DNA of 64,000 nt, taken from assembly GCA_965223165.1 (NCBI GenBank), contig CBDCVQ010000020.1, positions 1,178,001 through 1,242,000 of the forward strand. The letters are read 5' to 3'. How positions within the stretch are numbered: position 1 is the stretch's first letter; each line of letters opens with the position of its first letter. The stretch is from JABDMH01 sp965223165 (GTDB taxonomy: Bacteria; Bacteroidota; Bacteroidia; Chitinophagales; Saprospiraceae). Below, piece by piece: positions 41,902 through 51,489 of this stretch. The notes beneath the pieces were generated by a model, which saw only the letters and a program-made list of their open reading frames with translations, was not told the origin of the DNA and did no database searches. A program made the translations under genes and the position numbers.

Positions 41902-43653
41902 TTAGTATGGCATGACAACCAATCGCTTGGATAGGGCCCTATCGCCGGCTCGCAGCACCAAGGTGTAGACGCCGGCGGCAAACCCATAGGTCGAGATCTG
42001 CAATTGAGACGCCCCCTTGGGTCCCCTCGAGTAGTGCCGTTGGCGACCCTGGTTGTCAAATATCTCCAGGGTGATTTGATCCGAAGGTGACTGCGCAAAT
42101 TTGATGCAGATGCGATCCGTCGCCGGATTGGGATAGACACGTACATTTGGAAACTCTGTGATGCCGGTGCGGTTGATGAGGGGATCGCTGACCAGCCCAT
42201 TGCGACTGTTATCCCCTTTGTACGTGCTAAACCACACTCGATCTTCGGCATAGGGCACTTGCAGCTCGTATACGTACAGGAGTGTGCTGTCTGATAGCTC
42301 TACAGCATTGGCGGTATAGGACAAGACGACCAGATCCATCAGGCCGTCGCCATTGACGTCTCCAACATTGGCTCCATTGGTGAATGTGTATCCATGCATA
42401 CGCAAGGGGTAGCCTGGCAGCTCACCAGTCCCGTCCATTTCGTATGCGTGGATATAGCCTCGCCCGTCCGGATCGAAAAGATTAGAGGAGAACAACATCT
42501 CTGGCTCCCTGTCGTCATCCAGATCTGCCACGGTGATCAAACCTTCCAGGCCGCCAAATTTTCGTATGGGAAATCCTTCTCGCAGGGTACCATCGGGCCG
42601 ACGATTGTAGACGATTTCATCCGAATCTAGCGAGGAAAGACCCGGTTTGCCTGACAAGAGATGAAATTCTCCATCGAGAGACACGACGGTCGGCGCTTGG
42701 AAGGTACCCAGATTATCCTTGACAGGCACCGGCCAGCCGGGCCAGTATTGTCCTTGCGCGTCCATCACAAAAAACTCTGGACGGGTCCAGTGTCCGGCTC
42801 CCACAATCTCGAGATCCATATCGCCATCAAAGTCCACCAGCAGGGGTGATTGAAAACTATAGCGGGTCTGGCCATTACCAAAAGGCCAGCCGGGCTCGAC
42901 GGCGGCAGCGGTATCCAGCACATAGATCTCCCGCGTGGTATGGATCACAATCTCCGGCTGACCATCGGCATCGACATCGCCGATACTGGGCGTTACGGCC
43001 GGTGTATTGGGCAGGTTGACCGGCCAGTGCTCACTGAAAGTGCTGCCATCCGCCCGCAACACGTATAGGCTGCCCCCCTGGGTAGGGTGTACCCCACCGC
43101 ATATGATCTCCAGGGTTCCATCACCGTCCAGGTCGGCCAGCGACGGAGAAGACAACATCCAGGTGCCACCAAAGGTCTTGGGCCAACCCTCCTTGATCCG
43201 TCCATCTGCTTCAAAGACATACACAGCACCCTGACCGGCTATATAACCCGTCAGTAGCACGATATCGATGTGGCCGTCTCCATCTATATCACCGGTAGCG
43301 GCAGGAAAACGAGCCCAGCCCAGCAGGGGATTGGACCATAGCACACGACTGCCGGACATGGCGTACACCTGATTCAAGATGCCCACTACGATCTCCTGGC
43401 CCGGGGCGTCGTCCAGCTCTACCAAGGTGACATTGCGAAAGTTTTTCTGAATCTCATCTGCGGGAAAGACGAGTGGAAACCCATCCATAATGTCGATCGA
43501 CGCGACAGCTTGCCGATGAGCCGCGGGTCGAGGCGACTGGATGGGCTGGGTCTGCAGGTGGCCCTGGTCCGTGACCGTCGCCAAGCGCCATTGCGCGGCC
43601 AGCAATGTCGTGTGCAGGAGAAAGACTGAAAGTAAAATGGCCCGAGCAATCAT
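41902..43653 (-). CDS. Secreted FG-GAP/VCBS beta-propeller with T9SS sorting domain
   Basis: A 583-aa exported protein from the ATG at 43653 (signal MIARAILLSVFLLHTTLLAAQ). The body is an FG-GAP-type propeller with six calcium-type loops: GDIDGDGHIDIVLLTGY, ADLDGDGTLEIICGG, GDVDADGQPEIVIHT, VDFDGDMDLEIVGAG, ADLDDDREPEMLFSS and GDVNGDGLMDLVVLS. A C-terminal type A sorting domain begins VRVYPNPATDRICIKFA and ends AAGVYTLVLRAGD. Likely a surface adhesin or binding protein. The longer upstream start adds a non-signal stretch. It is divergent from hupE with 58 bases between. Confidence 0.9.
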   Translation of the reverse strand: MIARAILLSVFLLHTTLLAAQWRLATVTDQGHLQTQPIQSPRPAAHRQAVASIDIMDGFPLVFPADEIQKNFRNVTLVELDDAPGQEIVVGILNQVYAMSGSRVLWSNPLLGWARFPAATGDIDGDGHIDIVLLTGYIAGQGAVYVFEADGRIKEGWPKTFGGTWMLSSPSLADLDGDGTLEIICGGVHPTQGGSLYVLRADGSTFSEHWPVNLPNTPAVTPSIGDVDADGQPEIVIHTTREIYVLDTAAAVEPGWPFGNGQTRYSFQSPLLVDFDGDMDLEIVGAGHWTRPEFFVMDAQGQYWPGWPVPVKDNLGTFQAPTVVSLDGEFHLLSGKPGLSSLDSDEIVYNRRPDGTLREGFPIRKFGGLEGLITVADLDDDREPEMLFSSNLFDPDGRGYIHAYEMDGTGELPGYPLRMHGYTFTNGANVGDVNGDGLMDLVVLSYTANAVELSDSTLLYVYELQVPYAEDRVWFSTYKGDNSRNGLVSDPLINRTGITEFPNVRVYPNPATDRICIKFAQSPSDQITLEIFDNQGRQRHYSRGPKGASQLQISTYGFAAGVYTLVLRAGDRALSKRLVVMPY

Positions 43654-43711
43654 CTCAGCAGATTCTCGAAAAGGTAACAAACTTGAAGGCGGATAAATTG
43701 CATATTTGGGC

Positions 43712-44296
43712 ATGGATCAGTTTTACGTTTATCTACAGTTAGGCTTCGAGCACATTTCGGATTTCGAGGGCTATGACCACATGCTCTTTATCATCACGCT
43801 TTGTGCATTCTACGATTGGCGGTCTTGGAAGAAGATTCTCATTCTGGTCACGGCCTTTACCATTGGACATTCGATCACACTGGCCTTGTCGGCCTTTGAC
43901 ATCCTGCGGCTCCCGCAGCAGTGGGTGGAGACGGCGATTCCCATCACCATCTTTCTGACCGCCATCCACAATGTCAGGAATCCCTCCCCTACTGGGGGAT
44001 CCAAGGGCGTGAGCTCCAACTATTGGATTGCCTTGTTTTTTGGCTTTATTCACGGCATGGGTTTTTCCAATTTCTTCCGTGCGCTGACGGGCGGGGAGAG
44101 TATCGTGCTTGAGCTATTTGCATTTAATGTAGGTCTGGAGCTTGGCCAGATCATCATAGTTGTGCTCTTTTTTGCGTTATACTTTGTGCTCGATAGCATT
44201 TTCTCAATAGTCCATCGCGATTGGAAAATCTTTATATCTGGTGCCGGTGCTGGCGTATCGCTGATCATGATCCTGGAAGCGCTCTTCGCCGGGTAG
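43712..44296 (+). CDS. HupE/UreJ-family membrane protein
   Basis: A 194-aa membrane protein with about six helices. Characteristic His-rich loops FEGYDHMLFIITL, TAFTIGHSITLALSAF, AIHNVRN and FFGFIHGMGFSNFF place it in HupE/UreJ, a family tied to nickel or other metal handling. Here no hydrogenase or urease gene is near, so the metal is unknown. I start at ATG 43712. The DUF6702 gene overlaps or directly follows its 3' end, and the two are probably cotranscribed. Confidence 0.9.
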   Translation: MDQFYVYLQLGFEHISDFEGYDHMLFIITLCAFYDWRSWKKILILVTAFTIGHSITLALSAFDILRLPQQWVETAIPITIFLTAIHNVRNPSPTGGSKGVSSNYWIALFFGFIHGMGFSNFFRALTGGESIVLELFAFNVGLELGQIIIVVLFFALYFVLDSIFSIVHRDWKIFISGAGAGVSLIMILEALFAG

Positions 44297-44799
44297 GTTT
44301 TCTCAGCCTGTGGCTGCTTACGCTACCCCTCCTCTCGGCGAGGGCGGATGATCATCCCCTAAAGATGAGTGTGACCAATCTCGGATACGACTTGAAGAAA
44401 GGTCGCTACCAGGTCGACTTGCGCATGTTTTTGGATGACTTTCTGGATGTCCAAGGTCAGCTGCCTCCATCCGGACCCCTGGGTCAGTCGATGCTGGTCG
44501 CTCCTACCAAGGCATCCGTCAAGTCCTATGTGGCAGACCACCTGGAGATCACACTCAATGACAGACCGGTAGCACTAGAGGTGGACAAGGTGAAGATCGA
44601 AGAGCTGACCATCTTTGTCACCTTTAAGGTCAAAGACGCCGTACCTCCCTCGGAGATCGTACGCATCAAGGTCCGAGACAGCATCTTCGTCGACAAATTT
44701 GCCAATCAACGCAACATCATTCATATTGAGCTGCCCGACCGCAGAAGAAGGTCATTGCTGTTCAACACCCATCAGCGTGAAGAAGAGATCGCCTGGTGA
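44221..44799 (+). CDS. DUF6702-family exported protein (start uncertain)
   Basis: A protein of up to 192 aa whose mature part (HPLKMSVTNLGYDLKKGRYQ, then VDLRMFLDDF) fits the DUF6702 family of Bacteroidota periplasmic proteins. A signal-like stretch, RRVGFLSLWLLTLPLLSARA, precedes it, but the only usual start codon in frame is a TTG at 44221, deep inside hupE; no ATG or GTG lies closer to the signal. Either the TTG or a non-standard CTG is used, or the gene depends on coupling to hupE. The C-terminus ENPSIL-like strand region reads LLFNTHQREEEIAW. Function unknown. Confidence 0.65.
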   Translation: MENLYIWCRCWRIADHDPGSALRRVGFLSLWLLTLPLLSARADDHPLKMSVTNLGYDLKKGRYQVDLRMFLDDFLDVQGQLPPSGPLGQSMLVAPTKASVKSYVADHLEITLNDRPVALEVDKVKIEELTIFVTFKVKDAVPPSEIVRIKVRDSIFVDKFANQRNIIHIELPDRRRRSLLFNTHQREEEIAW

Positions 44800-45006
44800 T
44801 TTTTCCAAACTTCGGACGCTCCCAGTGCGCGGTTGATCTCCACCATATATTAGCAAGCACACGTTAAAGAATCCTTATCTAGTTTCTAACGCACACGCAA
44901 AGAAGCTCTCGCTGGGTTTATCTCCAGAATAAGTCACCATCAATCTGTCCGGATCATTACCTGATTTTTTCATCGGCAATTCCAATTGCGCAAAACCCAA
45001 ACAGGT

Positions 45007-45522
45007 ATGCAAATGATCAGGTATGTGCTTCTCGCCCTAGCAGTCGCCCTAATACTAGGCTGTCAACAAGATGAACCCATCGAAATGGTCGCCCCCACCT
45101 ACCCGGGAGTAGACCAGGCACTTTGGCCTTACTTCCAAGCCTTTGAGGTAGCTGGAGCCGCACGCGGACTTTCCATCGACTTGACCAGAAGTAACATCGT
45201 GGCAACCATTGAGCCCATTGCCGACGACGGTGTGGTCGGTCAGTGTAGCTACGGAAGGTTTAGCAACCCCAGAGAAATCATCATTGACCGCAGCTTTTGG
45301 AACCGCTCGGGATCCAACTTTCGGGAGATGGTGGTTTTTCATGAGCTCGGCCACTGCTATCTCTCCCGTGGTCATCTGGACGAGGCCCTGGGCACGGGAA
45401 TCTGTGTGAGCATCATGCGCTCCGGAACTTGCTGCTGTCGAGACGGCTACAACCCTCAGACCAGATCCTATTATCTCGATGAACTCTTCGACATCAACGC
45501 AGCTGGATCCATTGCCGACTAG
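45007..45522 (+). CDS. Putative zinc-protease-like lipoprotein (HExxH)
   Basis: A 171-aa lipoprotein: MQMIRYVLLALAVALILGC, lipidated Cys19. It carries a zinc-binding motif VVFHELGHCYLSRGH, with His112 and His116 in HExxH and His123 seven residues on, close to the extended gluzincin/metzincin pattern. Additional cysteines lie in GTCCCRDGYNP near residue 142. No known family name; short Bacteroidota lipoproteins of this kind are common. Activity is inferred from the motif only. The preceding 207-base gap holds no clear promoter. Confidence 0.75.
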   Translation: MQMIRYVLLALAVALILGCQQDEPIEMVAPTYPGVDQALWPYFQAFEVAGAARGLSIDLTRSNIVATIEPIADDGVVGQCSYGRFSNPREIIIDRSFWNRSGSNFREMVVFHELGHCYLSRGHLDEALGTGICVSIMRSGTCCCRDGYNPQTRSYYLDELFDINAAGSIAD

Positions 45523-45631
45523 ACTAGTTGGTGGAATTTCACCCATAAGATTAACAACAAAGATTTAGTGGGAGACTCCACTATGGGTATCAAGACCGCA
45601 ACGGTCATCACGAAGGACTATGAGCTCCCGG

Positions 45632-46663
45632 TCAGTAGTCGATGCAATCGGAAAATACCACGGCTGCTCTGCGTGGATCATCTAGCACCTTGAAGAACTG
45701 GTCCAGATAGCGGCTGACATTGGCTTTGCGCTTTTCGGGTAGGGCTGACTCCATGACCAGCTGAGTGATGGTCTCCCGACAGCCCAAGAAATGCAGCCGA
45801 TGTCGCTCCACCTCTTCGTCGGTCTGGCAAGGTCCCAGGTATAGGCGTTCCTTCACGTGCTCTATGGGTAGCTTGTCATGCGGCACCGCGTAGTGTGTCG
45901 ACACGAGCCCTGCGTAGTCAAAGTCGTAGGCGATGGGATAGACCTTCTTCTGGGAGGCTACCGCCACGACTCGCAGATTGTGTTTGTTGAGGATCTTCCA
46001 ATCCGTGTTGCCAATCATATACTGAAACATGGCAAAGTTTACATAGGTATCCCGATCCAACAGTTCCTTCTTGAAGAAAGGCGGATTGTAGACCCTGCCC
46101 TGGAGCCGGGATGCCATTTGGTCTTCATGTTCAATGAGGAAGCCGGCAAATGCCACGGGCTTGCGCTTGCCCATGGTGTCCTCATAGGCGAGATGTACCA
46201 ATAGTGTGCGGAAGCACTTGTCCGTCACCGCCGCGTTGAGTTGATACATGAGGTGCTCCGTCTGCACATACGTCTCATCTCGCTCTGATAGGGCGCAGGT
46301 GTTGACCACCTTGAGCGTGGGGTACTCCGACAGGCCCATCTCGCGCAGATCATCCTTAGCAAATCGAAGCTTGGTGGGTGGCATGAAGCAAATGCTCTTG
46401 CGGGCATTGCCTCGGGTCCGAATCTCTCCCTCATAGGCCATGACCAATTCGTCACCGGAAGTAATCGTCAAGGTGGCCGGCTGGTACTTATCCTTTTTCT
46501 TGAGAAGCGCGCGAAAGTCCGTCTTGATCAGGATGTGGATTGAGTCATAGGTCTGCAAATAGTCAAATAGACTCTGACGATCCGCTTGCCCAGTCAGTCT
46601 GAAACAAGTACAACACAGCAGAAAGAGGGTCAGGAGGTGCAGCCTGCGTGGTTTGAATGACAT
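45632..46663 (-). CDS. Exported CotH-like protein, last gene of a four-gene operon
   Basis: A 343-aa protein with a signal peptide (LLTLFLLCCTCFRLTGQ). The sequence has the layout of CotH/HipA-type kinase folds: YEGEIRTRGNARKS near residue 78 where CotH proteins have their RGN loop, FQYMIGNTDWKILNKHNLRV where the catalytic Asn/Asp segment falls, and YPIAYDFDYAGLVSTHY with the metal-binding DFD. Bacteroidota proteins of this type are usually left hypothetical, so kinase activity is inference. It starts two bases after the site-2 protease. Confidence 0.7.
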   Translation of the reverse strand: MSFKPRRLHLLTLFLLCCTCFRLTGQADRQSLFDYLQTYDSIHILIKTDFRALLKKKDKYQPATLTITSGDELVMAYEGEIRTRGNARKSICFMPPTKLRFAKDDLREMGLSEYPTLKVVNTCALSERDETYVQTEHLMYQLNAAVTDKCFRTLLVHLAYEDTMGKRKPVAFAGFLIEHEDQMASRLQGRVYNPPFFKKELLDRDTYVNFAMFQYMIGNTDWKILNKHNLRVVAVASQKKVYPIAYDFDYAGLVSTHYAVPHDKLPIEHVKERLYLGPCQTDEEVERHRLHFLGCRETITQLVMESALPEKRKANVSRYLDQFFKVLDDPRRAAVVFSDCIDY

Positions 46664-46665
46664 GA

Positions 46666-47781
46666 CTACCTAGTCCAGTTTTTCCACAATCCGGTGTTCC
46701 TTCTAAGATAGTTATTTAATGCCTGGCGATCGACTACGCCAATCATTTGACCAATCTGGTGGACCGGTATGATCGAATAGCCCTTTTTTTGAAATAGTTT
46801 ATAGAGCTGCTTTAGCGATAGACTGGAATCTACATATTCAAATTGAGGGCTGATGTACTGTTGCACGGAGGCCTGGTGATCATTATTCTTGGCAGCCTCC
46901 CTGATAAACTCCTCGTGCATGACGCCCTGGATGCCGCCCCAATCATCAATGACCAAGAAATCTCGCTCCTGGCCCGTCTCCAGCAGGGCAATGACTTTGC
47001 CCATTCGGTCAGATAGGTACAAGGGCGTGAATTTGGATCGATAGACATCGGATACACGGTTATCAGACATCAAGGCCTCTGCCTGTACCATCCGAAACTC
47101 ATTGGCCGCCGAAAAAAAGACAAACACGCCGATGAAGGCGAGCACAAAGTCGCCCCGCCACACGCCGATCACAAGGAATGCACCAGCCAACAGCTGCCCC
47201 AGTAAGGAGGCGATCCTGGTGGCCGTGGTGCGACTCCAGCGCATCGAAAGGAGCGCCCGCAGTATCCTACCCCCATCCATGGGAAAGGCAGGGATCAGAT
47301 TGAAGACAATGAGGGCCATATTGAGCACAAGCAACATGGGCAGAAAGTTGGCGGGATCATTGAAGACCTTGGCAGGATCTCCCACCGCGGGAAAGATGCC
47401 ACGGGGCGAGAGGAAATAAAGCCCTATCCCCAAGACCAGGGCGATCAGCAGATTGACCAGGGGTCCTGCGATAGCAATTTTCAGCTCCTCGCTCGGCTTC
47501 TTGGGCATAGTCAGCAGCCGCGCGATGCCCCCAATCGGGGATATGATAATGTCCTTCGTCTTCACTCCAAATCGCCTCGCCGTCAGTGCATGTCCATACT
47601 CGTGCATGACCACACAGACAAATAGCACAATAGCAAAAAGGCTAAACCACAGGACACCGGTCATGTCCATACCCGTTTGCCTCCCGACATAGGCTATCCA
47701 CAGAAAGAAGAAGCCAAAGGTCCAGTGGACCCGAATCGGTATGTCTGCAATCGTGACGATGTGAAAAGCGCGACCTAGCAT
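46666..47781 (-). CDS. Site-2-type intramembrane metalloprotease with CBS-like C-terminus
   Basis: A 371-aa zinc protease of the S2P/M50 family. The zinc motif VMHEYGHALTARRFGV has HExxH at residues 60-64, and the third ligand is in NLIPAFPMDGGRIL (161-174), both inside membrane helices. The C-terminal 150 residues (LYLSDRMGKVIALLE, DFLVIDDWGGIQGVM) form CBS-like domains, the standard M50 fusion that may sense nucleotides. I start at ATG 47781, four bases after the acyl-CoA dehydrogenase stop. A TTG further upstream overlaps that gene and is unlikely. Substrate unknown. Confidence 0.93.
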   Translation of the reverse strand: MLGRAFHIVTIADIPIRVHWTFGFFFLWIAYVGRQTGMDMTGVLWFSLFAIVLFVCVVMHEYGHALTARRFGVKTKDIIISPIGGIARLLTMPKKPSEELKIAIAGPLVNLLIALVLGIGLYFLSPRGIFPAVGDPAKVFNDPANFLPMLLVLNMALIVFNLIPAFPMDGGRILRALLSMRWSRTTATRIASLLGQLLAGAFLVIGVWRGDFVLAFIGVFVFFSAANEFRMVQAEALMSDNRVSDVYRSKFTPLYLSDRMGKVIALLETGQERDFLVIDDWGGIQGVMHEEFIREAAKNNDHQASVQQYISPQFEYVDSSLSLKQLYKLFQKKGYSIIPVHQIGQMIGVVDRQALNNYLRRNTGLWKNWTR

Positions 47782-47785
47782 TTGC

Positions 47786-48955
47786 CTATGTAACAAATAT
47801 CTCGGGGTATAAGATCCCCTTGATGATATTTCTGGAAATCACTAGACGCTGAATCTCGGAAGTGCCCTCGTAGATTTCGGTGATCTTGGCGTCGCGCATC
47901 ATACGCTCGACGTGATATTCTTTGACAAAACCATAGCCGCCATGGATCTGCACGGCTTGCACGGTGTGCTTCATGGCTACCTCAGAAGCAAACAGCTTGG
48001 CCATGGACCCGGCCAGATCATAGTCCTTGCCGGCTTCTTTGAGTCGGGCGGCATGATAGATCATCAGGCGGGCGGCTTCAATCTCGGTGGCCATATCCGC
48101 CAGCTTGAAGGAGATACCCTGATGCTTTGCGATGGGTTTGCCAAATGCGTGTCGCTGCTGGGCATATCGAGCAGCGAGCTCGTAGGCCCCCGTGGCGATG
48201 CCCAAGGCCTGTGCCGCAATGCCGATGCGGCCCCCGGCTAGGGTCCTCATGGCAAACGTAAAGCCAAATCCGTCTTCCCCAATGCGGTTTTCCTTCGGAA
48301 CTTTCACATTGTTGTAGGTCACCGAAGTTGTATCGGACGACCGAATGCCCATCTTGTCTTCCTTGGCCCCGATCTCCACACCAGGCCAATTTGTCTCCAC
48401 GATAAAGGCATTGATGCCGCGATGCTTCATTGCGGGATTGCTCTGAGCCACCACCAAATGGATTTGACTGCTGGAGCCGTTGGTGATCCAGTTTTTGGTG
48501 CCGTTGAGCAGGTAGTGGTCTCCCCGATCGACGGCACTCGTCCGTTGACTTGTGGCATCGCTGCCTGCTTCCGGTTCCGACAGGCAAAATGCCCCCAGCC
48601 ATTCGCCGGTACACACCTTGGTCAGGTATTTTTCTTTTTGCTGATCGGTGCCATAGGTCTCCAAGCCCCAGCATACGAGCGAGCAATTGACAGACATAAT
48701 GACTGCCGCCGAGGCATCGACTTTGGCGATTTCTTCCAGCGCGAGTACATAAGACAGGTAGTCCATACCCCCTCCCCCATACCGTTGATTGGTCTGGATG
48801 CCCAGAAAGCCCAGAGCTCCCATTCGCTCCACCTGCGTCTTGGGAAATACCATGTCCCGATCGCGCTCAATCACCCCTGGCAAGAGCTCGGCTCGGGCAA
48901 AATCGGCGGCAGCCTGCCGTACGGCCAGCTGCTCCTCTGTCAACTCAAATACCAT
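47786..48955 (-). CDS. Acyl-CoA dehydrogenase
   Basis: A 389-aa FAD enzyme of beta-oxidation, dehydrogenating acyl-CoA at C2-C3. Motifs: CLSEPEAGSDATSQRTSAVD (flavin/substrate site), NGTKNWITNGSSSQIHLVVA, and the C-terminal EIYEGTSEIQRLVISRNI, in which Glu363 of YEGT is the catalytic base in the short/medium-chain and branched-chain groups. Sequence is closest to bacterial butyryl/short-chain types; the exact chain length is not decidable. It is the second gene of a four-gene operon, five bases behind the TPR gene. Confidence 0.95.
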   Translation of the reverse strand: MVFELTEEQLAVRQAAADFARAELLPGVIERDRDMVFPKTQVERMGALGFLGIQTNQRYGGGGMDYLSYVLALEEIAKVDASAAVIMSVNCSLVCWGLETYGTDQQKEKYLTKVCTGEWLGAFCLSEPEAGSDATSQRTSAVDRGDHYLLNGTKNWITNGSSSQIHLVVAQSNPAMKHRGINAFIVETNWPGVEIGAKEDKMGIRSSDTTSVTYNNVKVPKENRIGEDGFGFTFAMRTLAGGRIGIAAQALGIATGAYELAARYAQQRHAFGKPIAKHQGISFKLADMATEIEAARLMIYHAARLKEAGKDYDLAGSMAKLFASEVAMKHTVQAVQIHGGYGFVKEYHVERMMRDAKITEIYEGTSEIQRLVISRNIIKGILYPEIFVT

Positions 48956-48960
48956 GGGTA

Positions 48961-50790
48961 CTATTGATTTGGCTCTTCCGACTTTTCCTCAAAATCGCCT
49001 CGGAGTATGCGAAATCGCTTCCTGGCTTCGACGGCTAGTGTGGAATTGCTATAGTCGATAAAAAGCCTTTCATAAAGTTCTTTTGCCCGGTCGTCATCCG
49101 CCAGTTGATGATCGTACAAGGACGCCAGGGCAAAGAGGGAATTGTCCGCTCGGATCTCCTCCGGAAACTCGTCGACAATGCGCTGATAGGTCACGGCGGC
49201 CTCCTGATACATCCTTCTCTTCTCCAAGATCTGTGCTTTGAGATATAGGATGTCGTCGGTGAGTGCGTGACCGCTGTACGTACTTTCGATGTCTGACCAG
49301 ATATCTTCGGCCTCTCCAAACTTGTTTTGAAAGACCAGTAACTCCGAGCGTGCATACATCTCCATGGGGGCGGAGGTGGTGTCCAATCCCAGATTGTCCA
49401 TGATGAAGACGCTTAGATCCAATGCATCATTGGCGATCAGCTTGGAGGTGGAGGCCTTCAGGACGTCAAACTGGGTTTGTGCCCACTGAAAATCGCCCAT
49501 GAAATAGGACAACTTGGCATTTTTAAATCTGGCCTGCTGCCCCAAGAGATCGTCCTTAAACTCCTTGTCCACCTGTGAGTAGAGCAGCGTGGCATCCCAC
49601 TGCTCACTCTTCATGAGGTAATAATCAGCTAGTTGAATCTTGCCACGAGCACGGAGATATTTGTTGACTCCCGGCATCTCAATCATCTCCTGCAACAGGG
49701 CGATGGCCTCGTACAAGTCATCCAGATAGAAAGCATGCAGAGAGGCCAGATCCAAGAGGATATTGGCCGTGTTCTTGTTTTGACCAAACTCCTGTAAAAA
49801 CTGGTTGTACTCCTCTTTGAGGCTGTGCAGATCCTCGGGCGTGTAGTCATAGCCCAAGGTGATCTTCTGTCGCTTGGTCTGCAGCAGTTCACGCTTGGCA
49901 TCGAGATAAAAAGGTGAACGCTGATCCTTGCTCTCTACAAGGTGATCAAAGGCAGAGATGGCCACATCGTAGTCTTTGGCATTGACCGCCATTTTGCCCA
50001 GCTCAAAAACCCGGGCTCCGTTCTCCTTGAGTCGCCGATCTAGTGCCTTGACTTGACGCAGGGCATTTCGGTAGTCTTTGTTTTGTATGAAGACCCAGGC
50101 CAGCAACTCCGTGTACAGTACATTGTCCTGCTTGCGTTGCAGGCGGTCATACAATTGTAGCTGCAGCTCGGTCCAATCTTCCTCGGTGAGATACCGCTGC
50201 AACAGCAGCTTGACATTATCAATCCGCGCCATTTCATTTTCCATGGCGTTGAGGAAGTAGTAGATCATCTTCTCCGTGTCGTGTTTGCGTCGGTAGAGAT
50301 CTCCCAGATTGTAGGAGAAGATGATCTCGTCCTTGAGCAATTTGATCCCTCGTTCGTACGCCTTGATCGCCAGATCAAATTTGTTCATCTTGACAAATTC
50401 GTTGCCGAGCTTCACGACATCCAATCGATCGGCGGGAAGTTTCTTGATGGCCTCTTGATACAACTTTTCGGCCTCATCCTCCCGATATTGCGCTTCCAGG
50501 ATCTTGCCTTGGGTCACATAGAGCGCGAGGTTATCCGGCTCCCGCTTTAACCGAGCCCGGACCACCTTCTCCGGCACCTTGTAGTTGTCCATAGCCAGCA
50601 AGCTCTCGATGTACTTATCAAAGTAGAAGTTGCTACGTTTGTCCTTTTCATACAGTTCTTTGAACAGGGCGGCGGCCTTTTCAAACTCGCCGGTCTCAAA
50701 GTATTGGATGGCGAGCCGAGAGGCCTGTCCGTAGGCAGGTAGGGTGGCTACCGTCAGTGTGAGTAGTGTCGTAAGAAGCAAGTATTTCAT
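48961..50790 (-). CDS. Exported tetratricopeptide-repeat protein
   Basis: A 609-aa helical protein with signal peptide MKYLLLTTLLTLTVATLPAYG. TPR-like repeats run through most of it: YFETGEFEKAAALFKELYEK, GKILEAQYREDEAEKLYQEA, AIKAYERGIKLLKDEIIFSY and, near the C-terminus, ILEKRRMYQEAAVTYQRIVD and LYDHQLADDDRAKELYERLF. Such proteins act as periplasmic scaffolds. It opens the operon TPR / acyl-CoA dehydrogenase / site-2 protease / CotH-like protein. No promoter consensus was found in the 155-base gap before it. Confidence 0.88.
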   Translation of the reverse strand: MKYLLLTTLLTLTVATLPAYGQASRLAIQYFETGEFEKAAALFKELYEKDKRSNFYFDKYIESLLAMDNYKVPEKVVRARLKREPDNLALYVTQGKILEAQYREDEAEKLYQEAIKKLPADRLDVVKLGNEFVKMNKFDLAIKAYERGIKLLKDEIIFSYNLGDLYRRKHDTEKMIYYFLNAMENEMARIDNVKLLLQRYLTEEDWTELQLQLYDRLQRKQDNVLYTELLAWVFIQNKDYRNALRQVKALDRRLKENGARVFELGKMAVNAKDYDVAISAFDHLVESKDQRSPFYLDAKRELLQTKRQKITLGYDYTPEDLHSLKEEYNQFLQEFGQNKNTANILLDLASLHAFYLDDLYEAIALLQEMIEMPGVNKYLRARGKIQLADYYLMKSEQWDATLLYSQVDKEFKDDLLGQQARFKNAKLSYFMGDFQWAQTQFDVLKASTSKLIANDALDLSVFIMDNLGLDTTSAPMEMYARSELLVFQNKFGEAEDIWSDIESTYSGHALTDDILYLKAQILEKRRMYQEAAVTYQRIVDEFPEEIRADNSLFALASLYDHQLADDDRAKELYERLFIDYSNSTLAVEARKRFRILRGDFEEKSEEPNQ

Positions 50791-50945
50791 ATCAGAATCT
50801 CTGCTAACAGGTCAGTCTATCTGACGTGCCGTTGAAGTGATTTTAATCTTCATCTTGTTTATCCGCATAGCTGGTGCTCTGTGTTCACCGTGATTGTCAA
50901 ATTCAGGCATGTCATGATAGGCATTTCTTCTAGTTCGTGTTGTTC

Positions 50946-51410
50946 TCAGTTCTCCAGTTTGTGTGGTTCTCTCCCGAGCACTTGAATTTTCTTGGACTTT
51001 ATTTGTTTCTTCTGAAGTCCGAGATGCCCAAAGGCCGATTCTGCCGAGGAGGTTTCATAGACGCCGATTATGAGCAGGTGCAGTGAATAGCGATCATAAT
51101 TTCGTTGAAGTCGTTGCAATTTGCGGCTTAACCCAGCATTACGTTTTTTTTCAACTAGTTCGTCTGTGTTTAGGTACACCTGCTGATTAAGATCGCAGCC
51201 CGTCAGTACACGGAGTCCCCAATATTCTTCCACCCCAGAGTATGTGGCCGCCATACTTACTAGGTCACCATTTTGCGATTCATCTAGGTTGCAGAAATTC
51301 ACAGTCTTTGCTTCTTCTAGGTCCTGATATTCTGATACGACATAGCTTCGTTTACAGGCAACAAGTTGGATTAGCATTGTGATTTCCAGTGCAAATCGGA
51401 TTACTTTCAT
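50946..51410 (-). CDS. Putative lipoprotein of unknown function
   Basis: A 154-aa protein with the signal MKVIRFALEITMLIQLVACK and lipidated Cys19. The mature region contains two further cysteines (NFCNLDESQNGD and VLTGCDLNQQVYL) that may bond, a coiled basic helix (KKRNAGLSRKLQRLQRNYDR), and ends in a Lys-rich stretch. Base composition is AT-richer than its neighbours. No family recognised. It lies between the TPR operon and the tonB pair, all on the minus strand. Confidence 0.68.
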   Translation of the reverse strand: MKVIRFALEITMLIQLVACKRSYVVSEYQDLEEAKTVNFCNLDESQNGDLVSMAATYSGVEEYWGLRVLTGCDLNQQVYLNTDELVEKKRNAGLSRKLQRLQRNYDRYSLHLLIIGVYETSSAESAFGHLGLQKKQIKSKKIQVLGREPHKLEN

Positions 51411-51489
51411 GAGACTAAGTGCCTATAACTCCAATATAACGCTAATCAAGGCCTTTTGGGTTTGTGCGTCGACCGCAGGATGGATATAG

